64,000 bases of DNA, from contig NZ_CABPRU010000001.1 in assembly GCF_902459705.1 (NCBI RefSeq), forward strand, positions 620,001 to 684,000, read 5' to 3'. Source of the DNA: Pandoraea terrigena. Its GTDB lineage: Bacteria > Pseudomonadota > Gammaproteobacteria > Burkholderiales > Burkholderiaceae. Every line of letters starts with the position of its first letter. Position 1 is the stretch's first letter. This document shows positions 1-8,526 of this stretch, piece after piece. The notes beneath the pieces were generated by a model. The model worked only from the letters and a program-made list of their open reading frames with translations. It ran no database searches and was not told the DNA's origin. Made by a program: the position numbers and the translations under genes.

Positions 1-572
1 ACGTCTTCGCGCTTGACGTTCAGATCGCGGGCGACCTTTTCGATCTCGTCGGGCGTGAACGCCTGCAGGCCCTGCTTCTGGCTGCGCAGGTTGAAGAACA
101 GCTTGCGCTGGGCCTTGGTCGTCGCGACCTTGACCGTGCGCCAGTTGCGCAGCACATATTCGTGGATCTCGGCCTTGATCCAGTGCATGGCGTACGACAC
201 CAGGCGCACCCCCTGGGTCGGGTCGAAGCGCTTGACGGCTTTCATCAGGCCGATGTTGCCTTCCTGGATCAGGTCGGCGTGCGGCAGACCGTAGCCGAGG
301 TAGTTGCGCGCGATCGACACCACCAGACGCAGGTGCGAGAGCACCAACTGACGGGCGGCTTCCAGATCATCGCTCTCACGCAGGCGCTTGGCGAGCGACT
401 GCTCTTCCTCGGCGCTCAGCAGCGGAATACGATGGACAGCCTGAATATAGCTTTCGATATTGCCCAGACTGCCCGGCAGCATCAACGCCGACGGGGCAAG
501 CGCAAGGGCACGCGAAGTCGGCGCCGTGCCGTTGGCCGGCGTCGTCGGATGCAAAGTGGCGGCAGTACTCAA
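1..572 (-). CDS. rpoH: RNA polymerase heat-shock sigma factor RpoH, 3' end outside window
   Basis: Sigma-32 directs core RNA polymerase to heat-shock promoters. Only the first 190 codons lie in the window; the C-terminal part (regions 3-4) is cut off by the window edge. The visible translation has the region-2 core ([19 protein letters not shown] and [15 protein letters not shown]) and the RpoH box QRKLFFNLR, which separates RpoH from other sigma factors. I chose a TTG start at 572 because AGGAG lies 8 nt upstream, there is no better in-frame ATG, and the protein then has the usual alanine-rich N-terminus. A perfect CIRCE operator overlaps its promoter region (608-634), so HrcA probably represses it. 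Identity is very sure; the start is fairly sure. Confidence 0.95.
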   Translation of the reverse strand, partial: MSTAATLHPTTPANGTAPTSRALALAPSALMLPGSLGNIESYIQAVHRIPLLSAEEEQSLAKRLRESDDLEAARQLVLSHLRLVVSIARNYLGYGLPHADLIQEGNIGLMKAVKRFDPTQGVRLVSYAMHWIKAEIHEYVLRNWRTVKVATTKAQRKLFFNLRSQKQGLQAFTPDEIEKVARDLNVKRED

Positions 573-607
573 GTGGCAGACTCCTGGTTAGCCTCTGGGA
601 ATGCATT

Positions 608-634
608 TTAGCACTCTCTTCAGATGAGTGCTAA
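608..634. promoter_or_regulatory. CIRCE element (HrcA operator) upstream of rpoH
   Basis: The sequence is TTAGCACTC, 9 nt, GAGTGCTAA, a perfect match to the CIRCE consensus bound by the repressor HrcA. Read on the minus strand toward rpoH, it ends in TGCTAAAAT, an extended -10-like box, so operator and promoter overlap. The site is 36 nt upstream of the proposed TTG start. Binding is inferred from the exact match. Confidence 0.9.
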
Positions 635-793
635 AGGCGTTAGAACCCTTGCCGGGCGGGAAGTTTCCGCTGTCTCGGGGTTTTCCAGCACCCCCCGTAA
701 AACGGAGGAAGTCACTGGCGCAAACGTCGCGCGGATGGTGTAAATTGCAACCCAAGCCGCGAGCGTTTGGGGCGACGACGACGGGAGGACGAC

Positions 794-1177
794 ATGGCGG
801 GAAAGCACATTGACGCGGTACGCGAACGCGAATCGGCGCGCTTTGACGCGATGGTCGAGGGGGACGTCGAACAACTCGACGCCCTCCTGGCCGACGGCCT
901 CCATTACGTGCATTCGAACGGCAAACGCGAAACCAAACGCGAATTCCTCGACGCGCTCACCACGGGCCGCCGCCGTTACCTGGACATCGATATCCGGGCA
1001 CAGGAACTGCGCCAGTTCGGCGACACCGTGGTAGTCACCGGCAAGCTCAAGGTGGAACTGGAAACCGCCACCGGGTCGCTTGAATCGCAAATGGCCTATA
1101 CGGCTGTGCACGTGCTCGAGGCTGACGAATGGCACCTCATCTCGTGGCAGGCGACCCGCATGGCCTCGACCGACTGA
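794..1177 (+). CDS. NTF2-like (SnoaL/DUF4440-type) protein of unknown function
   Basis: A 127-residue protein with the pattern of a single cone-shaped NTF2-like domain: an N-terminal helix with an acidic stretch, the HYVHSNGKRETKREFLD segment, then alternating beta strands ending in WHLISWQATRM. This fold is used by many small ligand-binding proteins and a few isomerases; no substrate can be named. The ATG at 794 is chosen because GGGAGG lies 5-10 nt upstream; an in-frame TTG at 767 lacks one. The gene is divergent from rpoH and converges with the TrpD2-like gene. It has no signal peptide, so it is probably cytoplasmic. Confidence 0.75.
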   Translation: MAGKHIDAVRERESARFDAMVEGDVEQLDALLADGLHYVHSNGKRETKREFLDALTTGRRRYLDIDIRAQELRQFGDTVVVTGKLKVELETATGSLESQMAYTAVHVLEADEWHLISWQATRMASTD

Positions 1178-1323
1178 CGCGCCCGTATGTCGTCCGGCTG
1201 ACCTGACCGGCCACGCTCGCGTCTGGCACTCGCTTGACGCGGTCCCCAAATACGTCATTCGACATATTATGGGATGAAATGTTCCGAAAAATTATACGAA
1301 TTCTCGGTTGCGAGGAGAGCGGC

Positions 1324-1341
1324 GACATTCGGGCGAATGTC
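1324..1341. repeat. 18-bp palindrome between convergent genes
   Basis: GACATTCG-GG-CGAATGTC is a perfect 8-2-8 dyad, followed 5 nt later by another GAATG. It lies in the 199-bp spacer between the convergent NTF2-like and TrpD2-like genes. The 2-nt centre is too short for a normal hairpin loop, so a protein-binding site is possible, but no T-run or promoter supports a role. Confidence 0.4.
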
Positions 1342-1376
1342 ACGCGAATGCGGGCCGATAACGCTGGCTGCCTCGA

Positions 1377-2330
1377 TCAGACGCGTCCCAGTGCCTGGCG
1401 AATGACCTCGACCTGCCGGGCGATCGGCGCGGGCACGGCAACGTGGCCGGCAAGCACGGCTTCGATCCACTGCGCGGTTGCCGGCGCGTCAGCGGCGGGG
1501 AGTATCGGCGGCGTGCCCATCGCCCCCTCTTCCGCGGCTTGCCATAGCTGGTAGGCCCCGTTCGAGAAGCCGTCGATGGCGGCCTGGCGGCGGGCATCCG
1601 CGACCGGCTCGCCTTCCGTGCCGCGAGCGAGCAGCACACCCGGCGCCGGACTGCTGCCCGCATCGGCAAACATCTCGCTGAGCGTCTCCCGATATTCCGG
1701 GTGTGTGTAATTCACGAGCCGCAACGCCGGGCCGGCAAACGGCTGCAACAATTTCACCACCGTATGGCCTGAATTGCGCACCCCCAGCGCCGCACGCATC
1801 TCCAGGAGTCGCTCCAGCGCGGGGGAAAGCGCTGCGATCGGCAGGTAGGCGACACGACGCGTGCGCAATGCCGCCTCGGCGTCGGCCGCCGATTGGCAGG
1901 CGCCGTGGCCCAGCGCGGCAAAGATCGCCTGGGAGCCCACGCGGTTCGCGCCACTGTGATGCTGGCCATGCACGAGCACCGGAATGCCTTCGCGGGCGAG
2001 CAGCAGCGCAAGCAGTGGCGTGAGATTCGGTTGCTTGCGCGCCCCGTTGTAACTGGGCAGCAGCACCGGCGGCGGCGCATCGGCGGGGGCGACGAGCGGT
2101 GTGAACGTCGCGTGCGCGGCGTCGAGCATCGCACGCAGTTCGACCGGCGTCTCCCCCTTGATACGGTAGGCGATCAGGACCCCACCCAACTCCGCCGGGG
2201 CCACGCGGTCCGCAAGGATGGCATCGAACAGGGTGCGGGTCTCGTCGGCGTTGAGTGCCCGCGCGCCCTTCGCCCCGCGGGCGATGATTTTGAGCAGCGG
2301 TGCACAGGCAAAGGGGGCAGCAGAGGTCAT
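1377..2330 (-). CDS. ybiB: TrpD2/YbiB-family protein (anthranilate phosphoribosyltransferase-like, nucleic-acid binding)
   Basis: This 317-residue protein has the two-domain fold of nucleoside phosphorylase class III/TrpD: an N-terminal helical domain (NADETRTLFDAILADRVAPAELGGVLIAYRIKGET) and a glycosyltransferase-3 domain with PSYNGARKQPNLTPLLALLLA and HGQHHSGANRVGSQ in place of the TrpD PRPP loop. Those substitutions are typical of TrpD2/YbiB, which in E. coli binds nucleic acids and is LexA-regulated rather than acting in tryptophan synthesis. The start at 2330 (MTSAAPF) is chosen over in-frame upstream starts, because the extension to 2507 has no homologous character and overlaps the divergent maiA leader. 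Function in this organism is inferred from the family. Confidence 0.82.
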   Translation of the reverse strand: MTSAAPFACAPLLKIIARGAKGARALNADETRTLFDAILADRVAPAELGGVLIAYRIKGETPVELRAMLDAAHATFTPLVAPADAPPPVLLPSYNGARKQPNLTPLLALLLAREGIPVLVHGQHHSGANRVGSQAIFAALGHGACQSAADAEAALRTRRVAYLPIAALSPALERLLEMRAALGVRNSGHTVVKLLQPFAGPALRLVNYTHPEYRETLSEMFADAGSSPAPGVLLARGTEGEPVADARRQAAIDGFSNGAYQLWQAAEEGAMGTPPILPAADAPATAQWIEAVLAGHVAVPAPIARQVEVIRQALGRV

Positions 2331-2528
2331 GACGCGTCGGTGTTGAGAGTCGCGGAGGCGATGCAGGTGACGGCAAGCCGCCGCGATCCTGCTGCCGGAT
2401 ACCTGTCCATCATACGCAATCAGGTGTCCTCGGGGCCAGCGCTTGAAGTACCATTTCGTGTTCGGATGTGGCGCCTGGGGATTGACGCAGGCCCCGCACC
2501 TTCCCAAATTCCGCTTCTGAGGTCAGCC

Positions 2529-3176
2529 ATGTCCACGCTGTACAGCTATTTCCGCAGTTCCGCCGCGTATCGCGTGCGGATCGCCCTGAATTTGAAGGGC
2601 CTCGATTACGAGACCGTGCCGGTGCATTTGGTGCGTGATGGTGGCGAGCAGCGCAAACCGGCGTACCGTGCGCTCAACGTCAACGGATTGGTGCCGACGT
2701 TCGTCGACGGCGGCGTGAACCTTCATCAGTCGCTGGCCATCATCGAGTATCTCGAGGAGATGCATCCGACGCCCGCGCTCTTGCCGGCCGATCCGATGGC
2801 GCGCGCCCAGGTACGCGCGCTCGCGCTCGACATCGCCGCCGACATTCATCCGATCGACAACCTGCGTGTTCTGCGTTACCTCAAGCACGACCTCGGTGTA
2901 ACCGACGCGCAGAAGGACGCGTGGTACGTCCACTGGGTGGTGGAGGGGTTCACATCCTTGGAAGCCAGGCTGGCGGCGCAGTCATCGCAAGGCAAGTTCG
3001 CTGTTGGCGACACCCCGACGCTCGTGGACTGCTGCCTCGTGCCGCAAGTCTACAACGCCAACCGATTCAAGGTGGACATGACACCGTTTCCGCGCATCGC
3101 CGCCGTCAACGCGCACTGCCTGACACTCGACGCCTTCCGTCGCGCTGCGCCCGAGGCGCAACCTGACGCCGAGTAA
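2529..3176 (+). CDS. maiA: Maleylacetoacetate isomerase (zeta-class glutathione transferase)
   Basis: A 215-residue GST-fold enzyme that isomerises maleylacetoacetate (or maleylpyruvate) to the fumaryl form using glutathione, in tyrosine/homogentisate or gentisate breakdown. The N-terminal thioredoxin domain carries SSAAYRVRIALNLKG, the zeta-class active-site segment (normally SSxxxRVRIAL), and HQSLAIIEYLEE, the glutathione-binding turn. The C-terminal helical domain has TPTLVDCCLVPQVYNANRF. The ATG at 2529 follows GAGG at a normal distance. No homogentisate dioxygenase or fumarylacetoacetase gene is nearby, so the pathway cannot be read from context. The LysE-type gene starts 8 nt after its stop, suggesting co-transcription. 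Confidence 0.92.
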   Translation: MSTLYSYFRSSAAYRVRIALNLKGLDYETVPVHLVRDGGEQRKPAYRALNVNGLVPTFVDGGVNLHQSLAIIEYLEEMHPTPALLPADPMARAQVRALALDIAADIHPIDNLRVLRYLKHDLGVTDAQKDAWYVHWVVEGFTSLEARLAAQSSQGKFAVGDTPTLVDCCLVPQVYNANRFKVDMTPFPRIAAVNAHCLTLDAFRRAAPEAQPDAE

Positions 3177-3184
3177 GCTGCACA

Positions 3185-3811
3185 ATGGTCGATCCGGCGT
3201 TCTGGCGGGGCATGGCGCTTGGCGCCAGCCTCATCATGGCCATTGGCGCGCAGAACGCGTTTGTGCTGCGCCAAGGCATTCTTCGACGCCATGTCGGCGT
3301 GGTCGTGGCCGTCTGCGCGGCCTGCGACATCATGCTGATTGGGGCGGGGGTGGCCGGCATGGGCAGCTTGATCGCCGCCTATCCTCGCTTCCTGACGGCG
3401 GTGACGTGGGGCGGCGCGGCGTTCCTGTTCTGGTATGGCCTGCGCGCGTGGCGTGCCGCGTTGCGCGGTGCGGGGACCCTGCAGGCCGACGGCAGCCGCG
3501 CGGCCACGCAGGACATGCGCTGGCAACGTGCGTTCGTGCTCGCCCTGATGCTCTCGATACTCAATCCCCATGTCTATCTGGACACGGTGATTTTGCTCGG
3601 TGGCATCGGCGCGCGTGAGGCGTCGCCCGGGAACGCCTGGTTCGCTGCCGGTGCAATGACCGCCTCCGTCTTGTGGTTCTCCGTGCTCGGCTATGGCGCG
3701 CGGTTGCTCGCACCGTTGTTTGCGCGCGCGCGTGCCTGGCAGATCCTCGATGGCATCGTCGGCTTGATGATGTGGGCGCTCTGCGCAGGACTCGTCGCAC
3801 AGCAGAGGTAA
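3185..3811 (+). CDS. LysE/ArgO-family amino-acid exporter
   Basis: A 208-residue inner-membrane protein with about six hydrophobic segments. It opens with ALGASLIMAIGAQNAFVLRQG, the signature of LysE/ArgO (basic amino-acid export) rather than the RhtB/LeuE branch. The conserved ALMLSILNPHVYLDTVILLG in the middle is the second family hallmark. Members export arginine or lysine when the internal pool is high, usually under an LysG/ArgP-type regulator; no such regulator is adjacent. It follows maiA by 8 nt, and a strong hairpin lies 43 nt downstream. Substrate is inferred. Confidence 0.85.
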   Translation: MVDPAFWRGMALGASLIMAIGAQNAFVLRQGILRRHVGVVVAVCAACDIMLIGAGVAGMGSLIAAYPRFLTAVTWGGAAFLFWYGLRAWRAALRGAGTLQADGSRAATQDMRWQRAFVLALMLSILNPHVYLDTVILLGGIGAREASPGNAWFAAGAMTASVLWFSVLGYGARLLAPLFARARAWQILDGIVGLMMWALCAGLVAQQR

Positions 3812-3853
3812 GGCGTTGGTCCCTGGTCGCGCCGACGCGTGCCACCTGAATAG

Positions 3854-3889
3854 CCAACGGCCCGTCACGTCAGGTGAGCGGGCCGTTGG
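3854..3889. terminator. Hairpin between convergent lysE-like gene and ftsY
   Basis: An 11-bp perfect stem (CCAACGGCCCG / CGGGCCGTTGG) with a 14-nt loop lies between the converging stops of the LysE-type gene and ftsY. It would form on either strand. The downstream T-tract is weak both ways, so it may act as a bidirectional terminator or as a 3'-end stabiliser. Confidence 0.6.
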
Positions 3890-3912
3890 CGTTGTCGCCG
3901 GCGTTCCTGAGC

Positions 3913-3940
3913 GTGACGCGTGACGTGTGACGTGTGACGC
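3913..3940. repeat. Four tandem 7-bp repeats (GTGACGY)
   Basis: Four contiguous heptamers, GTGACGC-GTGACGT-GTGACGT-GTGACGC, sit between the hairpin at 3854 and the ftsY stop. The outer copies end in C and the inner two in T. It is non-coding in the assigned annotation and could be slippage-prone; no function is apparent. Confidence 0.7.
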
Positions 3941-3969
3941 GCTTGGCCGGGTTAGCCGATTTGGCGGAT

Positions 3970-5403
3970 CTAGCCGAGCAGGGCGTCGGCGAATTCGCGC
4001 GCCGAGAACGGTTGCAGATCCTCGACCTTTTCGCCCACGCCGATGAAGTACACCGGCACTGGGCGCTGGCGCGCAATCGCGGCGAGAATGCCGCCCTTGG
4101 CCGTGCCGTCGAGTTTCGTCACGATGAGCCCGGTGAGCTGCAGCGCGTCGTCGAACGCCTTGACTTGCGTGAGCGCGTTTTGTCCCGTATTGGCGTCGAT
4201 CACGAGCAGCACTTCATGCGGCGCGCCCTCGGCGGCTTTGCCGAGCACGCGCCGGATCTTCTTCAGCTCTTCCATCAGATGCAATTGCGTGGGCAAGCGG
4301 CCCGCGGTGTCGGCCATCACGATGTCGATCTTGCGCGCGCGCGCGGCATTCACGGCATCGAACACGACGGCGGCCGGATCCCCGTTTTCCTGCGAGACGA
4401 CGGCAACGTTGTTGCGCTCGCCCCAGATCGCGAGTTGTTCGCGTGCCGCCGCGCGGAAGGTGTCGCCGGCGGCAAGCAGCACTGACTGGCCGTAGTGCTG
4501 GAAGTGTTTGGCCAGCTTGCCGATGCTGGTCGTCTTGCCTGCGCCGTTCACGCCCGCGATCATCACGACCAACGGGGCCTCGCGACCCAGCACCAGGCTT
4601 TGCTCCAGCGGCTGGAGCAATTCCACCAGCAGATCGTGCAGCGCGCGTTTGACCTGCTCGCCTTCGGTCAGCCGTTCGGCCTTGACCTTCTTGCGCAGGG
4701 CACCGATCAGGAAAGCGGTGGCTTCCACGCCGGCGTCGCTCATCAGCAAGGCGTCTTCCAGTTCCTCGAACAGGTTGTCGTCGACCTTCACGCCGATGAA
4801 GATGCCCGTGAGGCCGGCGCTCGTCTTCGACAGTCCCGCCTTCAGGCGCGTGATCCAGGAACGCTTGGCCGCCGGTGCCGGGGCGGGCGCAGCGACGATC
4901 TCGCCGATGGCGTCGCCATGTGCGTCCTTGACGACGACGGCGGGCGGGGGCGGGGCGGCCGGTTCGACGGATTCGCTCGGTTCGACGGATTCGGCCGCCT
5001 CAACTCGCTCGACCCGCTCGGGCGCGATTTGCGGCGCCAGCGTCGGCGCGGACTGCGCAGGCACGTCGAGCGTTGGGATATTCCCCGTCGCCGGCTCAGA
5101 TGGCACCGCATTTTCGACCGGGCTGACAGCCGGGTGCAGGGCGTCTACCGGTGCGGCGGGGGCTGGTTCGGAAGCGGACGCGATCGCCGGCGTGACCGGT
5201 TGCGGCGGACTCGCGGGGGCGGGCGCCGCGGGCTGAACCGGTGCGATTTCGGCCGCCGCGGCAGCGCTTTCGACCGGCAAGCCCGGCGATTCGGGCGCTT
5301 CCGGCGATTGGGCCGACTCGGCGTCGGGCGATTCGGTCGATGCGGGACCCGTCTCGGCGGCCTTGTTGCCGCCCGACTTGAAGCGCTTGAAGAAACTGAA
5401 CAT
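3970..5403 (-). CDS. ftsY: Signal recognition particle receptor FtsY
   Basis: A 477-residue SRP receptor GTPase that docks SRP-ribosome complexes at the inner membrane. The N-terminus MFSFFKRFKSG is a basic amphipathic membrane-targeting segment. Residues about 20-175 are a long Ala/Pro/Glu-rich acidic A-domain, typical of betaproteobacteria. The NG domain follows, with the G1 loop GVNGAGKTT near residue 284, DTAGR (G3) and TKLDGTAKGG (G4). The start at 5403 was chosen over an in-frame start at 5430 because the MFSFF N-terminus is conserved in the family. It is divergent from the M16 peptidase pair. Confidence 0.97.
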   Translation of the reverse strand: MFSFFKRFKSGGNKAAETGPASTESPDAESAQSPEAPESPGLPVESAAAAAEIAPVQPAAPAPASPPQPVTPAIASASEPAPAAPVDALHPAVSPVENAVPSEPATGNIPTLDVPAQSAPTLAPQIAPERVERVEAAESVEPSESVEPAAPPPPAVVVKDAHGDAIGEIVAAPAPAPAAKRSWITRLKAGLSKTSAGLTGIFIGVKVDDNLFEELEDALLMSDAGVEATAFLIGALRKKVKAERLTEGEQVKRALHDLLVELLQPLEQSLVLGREAPLVVMIAGVNGAGKTTSIGKLAKHFQHYGQSVLLAAGDTFRAAAREQLAIWGERNNVAVVSQENGDPAAVVFDAVNAARARKIDIVMADTAGRLPTQLHLMEELKKIRRVLGKAAEGAPHEVLLVIDANTGQNALTQVKAFDDALQLTGLIVTKLDGTAKGGILAAIARQRPVPVYFIGVGEKVEDLQPFSAREFADALLG

Positions 5404-5574
5404 GGGGTGAAGAACTCGACGTGGGCGCACGCGGTTGGCGTGCGTCTGTGATTTGTCTTGCCATTCGCGTCACACAAAACGCCCTACAATGGGCGGGTCG
5501 TGGTTTCCGACGCGGGAAATGCGACGTATTTTATCAGACGCGAATCGACGTCCACGACGGGCGAAAGGGAATCC

Positions 5575-6993
5575 ATGACAGGAACCATGCGCTGGCGACA
5601 TGCCTTGGCCGGACTCATCCTGGCCGGTGTGACGTGCCTGAGCCACGCGGCCGACACGACCGGCAGCAAAACGACGGATAACACTTCGGAATTCACGCTA
5701 TCGAACGGGCTGCGGTTGATCGTGCGCGAAGATCACCGGGCGCCGACGGTGGCCCATGTGGTCTGGTACCGCGCTGGCTCGCTCGACGAATTCAATGGCA
5801 CGACAGGCGTGGCCCACGCGCTCGAACACATGATGTTCAAGGGCACGAAGACCGTCGGGCCCGGCCAGTTCTCACGCCAGGTTGCCGCGCTGGGTGGCCG
5901 CGAGAATGCGTTCACCAGCAAGGACTACACGGGGTACTTCGAGCAGACGGAGAAGTCGCGCCTGCCGGAGATGATGCGTCTCGAGGCCGACCGCATGGCC
6001 AATCTCACGCTCTCCGGCGACGAGTTTGCGAAAGAGATCCAGGTGGTCATGGAGGAGCGCCGACTTCGCACGGAGGACCAGCCGCGCGCATTGCTCTACG
6101 AACAATTGATGGCCTCGGCGCTCGTCGCCAATCCGTATCGTCGTCCGATCGTCGGCTGGATGGACGATCTTCAGCACATGACGGTCCAGGACGCGCGCGA
6201 CTGGTACGCGCGCTGGTATGCGCCGAACAATGCCGTGGTGGTCGTGAGCGGCGACGTCGATCCGGCGCAGGTCCGGCAACTCGCCGAGACGTATTACGGC
6301 CCGCTCAAGCCACATGTGTTGCCTGAGCGGCGCCCGCAGAACGAGCCCGCGCAACAGGGCGTGCGCCGGGTGTTCGTGAGAGCGCCGGCCGAGAATCCGC
6401 ACGTGATGCTCGCGTGGCGCGCACCGCGTCTGACCGACGTCGAGAAGGATGATGACGTTTATGCACTGCAAGTGCTCGCCGCCGTGCTCGACGGCTACGG
6501 CAATGCGCGTCTGACGAGTCGTCTCGTGCGCGAGCAACGCATCGCGAACGATGTCGGCGCAAACTACGACGGCGTGGGCCGCGGCCCGCAGTTCTTCCTC
6601 CTGGACGGTACCCCCGCACAGGGCAAGACGCCGGAGCAGATCGAGAAGGCGCTTCGCGCGCAGGTCGCCGACATTGCGGCGCATGGCGTGACCGCGGCGG
6701 AACTCGGGCGCGTGAAGGCGCAGGCCGTTGCCTCACAGATATACAAGCGCGACTCGGTGTTCGGGCAGGCGATGGAAATCGGTCTGAACGAAATGTCGGG
6801 CATCTCGTGGCGGCAGATCGATCGCATGCTCGAAAAGGTGAAGGCGGTCACGCCGGCGCAAGTGCAGGCGGTGGCCGGCAAGTACTTCGGTGACGCATCC
6901 TTGACCGTGGCGACGCTGGTGCCGCAGCCCATCGACGAAGCGACACGCAAGCGCCGCGCCCAAGGGGCGGAAGACCTGAAGAACATGCGCTGA
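5575..6993 (+). CDS. M16-family zinc metallopeptidase, catalytic subunit
   Basis: A 472-residue pitrilysin-family protein with a signal peptide (cleavage near CLSHA-AD). It carries the inverted zinc motif HxxEH in GVAHALEHMMFKGT and the downstream glutamate region EERRLRTED. Domain order is the usual M16 N-terminal catalytic half (FTLSNGLRLIVREDHRAPTV start), then the M16_C half with AEL-rich helices. It probably acts in the periplasm as a heterodimer with the next gene, 12 nt downstream, which lacks the zinc motif. ATG 5575 follows AAAGGGA. Substrate unknown; family members degrade peptides and small misfolded proteins. Confidence 0.92.
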   Translation: MTGTMRWRHALAGLILAGVTCLSHAADTTGSKTTDNTSEFTLSNGLRLIVREDHRAPTVAHVVWYRAGSLDEFNGTTGVAHALEHMMFKGTKTVGPGQFSRQVAALGGRENAFTSKDYTGYFEQTEKSRLPEMMRLEADRMANLTLSGDEFAKEIQVVMEERRLRTEDQPRALLYEQLMASALVANPYRRPIVGWMDDLQHMTVQDARDWYARWYAPNNAVVVVSGDVDPAQVRQLAETYYGPLKPHVLPERRPQNEPAQQGVRRVFVRAPAENPHVMLAWRAPRLTDVEKDDDVYALQVLAAVLDGYGNARLTSRLVREQRIANDVGANYDGVGRGPQFFLLDGTPAQGKTPEQIEKALRAQVADIAAHGVTAAELGRVKAQAVASQIYKRDSVFGQAMEIGLNEMSGISWRQIDRMLEKVKAVTPAQVQAVAGKYFGDASLTVATLVPQPIDEATRKRRAQGAEDLKNMR

Positions 6994-7005
6994 GAGGGCC
7001 ACACG

Positions 7006-8463
7006 ATGATGAAAATTTCCGCACTGTTGCGTGCGTTTGCCGTGCCTGCGCGCGCGGGCTTCACGGCAGCCGCAGGTGCCGTTGCTGTAGGCGTCGTGGG
7101 CGTTGTTGTCGCCGCCACGCCGCTGACCGCTCGCGCTGCGCTGCCGATTCAAAGCTGGGTGGCGCCGTCGGGCGCCAGGGTGATGTTCGTCGAGAGCCGT
7201 TCGATCCCGATGATCGACCTGAACATCGATTTCGATGCCGGCAGCCGCTATGACCCGCCCGGTAAGTCGGGGCTGGCGATGCTCACGGCGGGCTTGCTTG
7301 ACGCGGGCGCGACCGCGGCAGCGGGGCGTCCCGCGCTGACCGAGGCGCAGATCGCCGATCGGTTTGCGGATGTGGGCGCGATGGAAGCGACAAGCGCCGG
7401 ACGCGATGCGGCGACCGTCACCCTGCGCACCTTGTCTTCGGCGACCGAGCGCGATGCCGCGGTCGGTACGATGGCGCAGTTTCTTCAACACCCCACGTTC
7501 CCCGAGGCGGTGCTCAAGCGCGAAGCGGCGCGTCTGTCGTCGGCGATTGCCGAATCCGATACGAAGCCCGAAGCGATTGCCGAGAAGGCGTTTCGCCGCG
7601 CGATCTATGGCAGCCATCCGTATGGCGTCAGCCCGACGGTGGCCAGTGTGAGCGCCGTGAAGCGCGACGATCTGGTGCGCTTCTACCGCGACATGTACAG
7701 CCCGAAGCGGGCGGTCGTCACGATCGTCGGCGATATCGATCGTGCGCAGGCCGAGAAACTCGTGGCCACGCTGATCGATGCCATGCCGGCGGGGGTGGCA
7801 CCTCCGGCGATGCCTCCGGTGGCGTCGTTGCGCAGCGCCGTGCAGATCGATCTGCCGCACCCGGCCGAACAGGCGCATATCGTGACAGGACAGGCGTCGT
7901 TGGCGCGCAGCGATCCCGATTACTTTCCGTTGCTCGTTGGGAACTACGTCCTGGGTGGCGGTGGCTTCGTGTCTCGCTTGACGGCGGAAGTGCGCGAGAA
8001 GCGTGGCCTGACGTACGGTGTGTCGAGTGGTTTCATGCCGCAGTTGCAGCAAGGGCCCTTCGAGATCAGTTTGCAGACGCGTCGCGAGCAGGCGCCGGAA
8101 GCGCTCAAGGTCGTGCGCGACACGCTCTCCGGATTCGTGCAGGATGGGCCGACCGACGCGGAGATGCAGGCTGCCAAGGCCAACCTGACCAATGGCTTCC
8201 CGCTGCGACTGGACAGTAACCGCAAGCTGCTGGCGAACGTGGCCGCGATCGGCTTCTATCACCTGCCGCTGGACTACCTCGACACGTGGACTCGCAACGT
8301 CGAAGCCGTGACGGCCGCGCAGGTGAAGGAGGCCTTCGCACGTCACGTGACGCCGGACCGGCTCGTCACCGTGGTCGTGGGCCCGAGCGGCGTGTTCGGC
8401 ACGGCAAGCAGGGGCGCGGCGGCACCCAACGACAAGCCGGCGGTCGCCACGCAAGGGAAGTGA
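7006..8463 (+). CDS. M16-family peptidase homologue, non-catalytic partner subunit
   Basis: A 485-residue exported protein (hydrophobic N-terminus with an AxA site near TARAALP) homologous to the preceding gene but without HxxEH. Where the zinc motif would be it reads GLAMLTAGLLDAG. The C-terminal half keeps the M16_C glycine-rich signature NYVLGGGGFVSRLTAEVREKRGLTYG, which in characterised M16B pairs supplies the R/Y substrate-binding pair in trans. It is therefore most likely the beta-type subunit of a heterodimeric periplasmic peptidase. The start ATG lies 12 nt after the upstream stop, behind GAGAGGG. A strong terminator follows at 8527. Confidence 0.9.
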   Translation: MMKISALLRAFAVPARAGFTAAAGAVAVGVVGVVVAATPLTARAALPIQSWVAPSGARVMFVESRSIPMIDLNIDFDAGSRYDPPGKSGLAMLTAGLLDAGATAAAGRPALTEAQIADRFADVGAMEATSAGRDAATVTLRTLSSATERDAAVGTMAQFLQHPTFPEAVLKREAARLSSAIAESDTKPEAIAEKAFRRAIYGSHPYGVSPTVASVSAVKRDDLVRFYRDMYSPKRAVVTIVGDIDRAQAEKLVATLIDAMPAGVAPPAMPPVASLRSAVQIDLPHPAEQAHIVTGQASLARSDPDYFPLLVGNYVLGGGGFVSRLTAEVREKRGLTYGVSSGFMPQLQQGPFEISLQTRREQAPEALKVVRDTLSGFVQDGPTDAEMQAAKANLTNGFPLRLDSNRKLLANVAAIGFYHLPLDYLDTWTRNVEAVTAAQVKEAFARHVTPDRLVTVVVGPSGVFGTASRGAAAPNDKPAVATQGK

Positions 8464-8526
8464 TCGTCGCATCGTCGTATGGCCGCATCGTCGCGTGACC
8501 GTGTGCGACGAACGCCATCCGACAGA

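Noticed and set aside
4495-5451. Plus-strand frame opposite ftsY rich in Gly and Arg
   Set aside because: The repetitive composition mirrors the Ala/Pro-rich A-domain of FtsY on the other strand.
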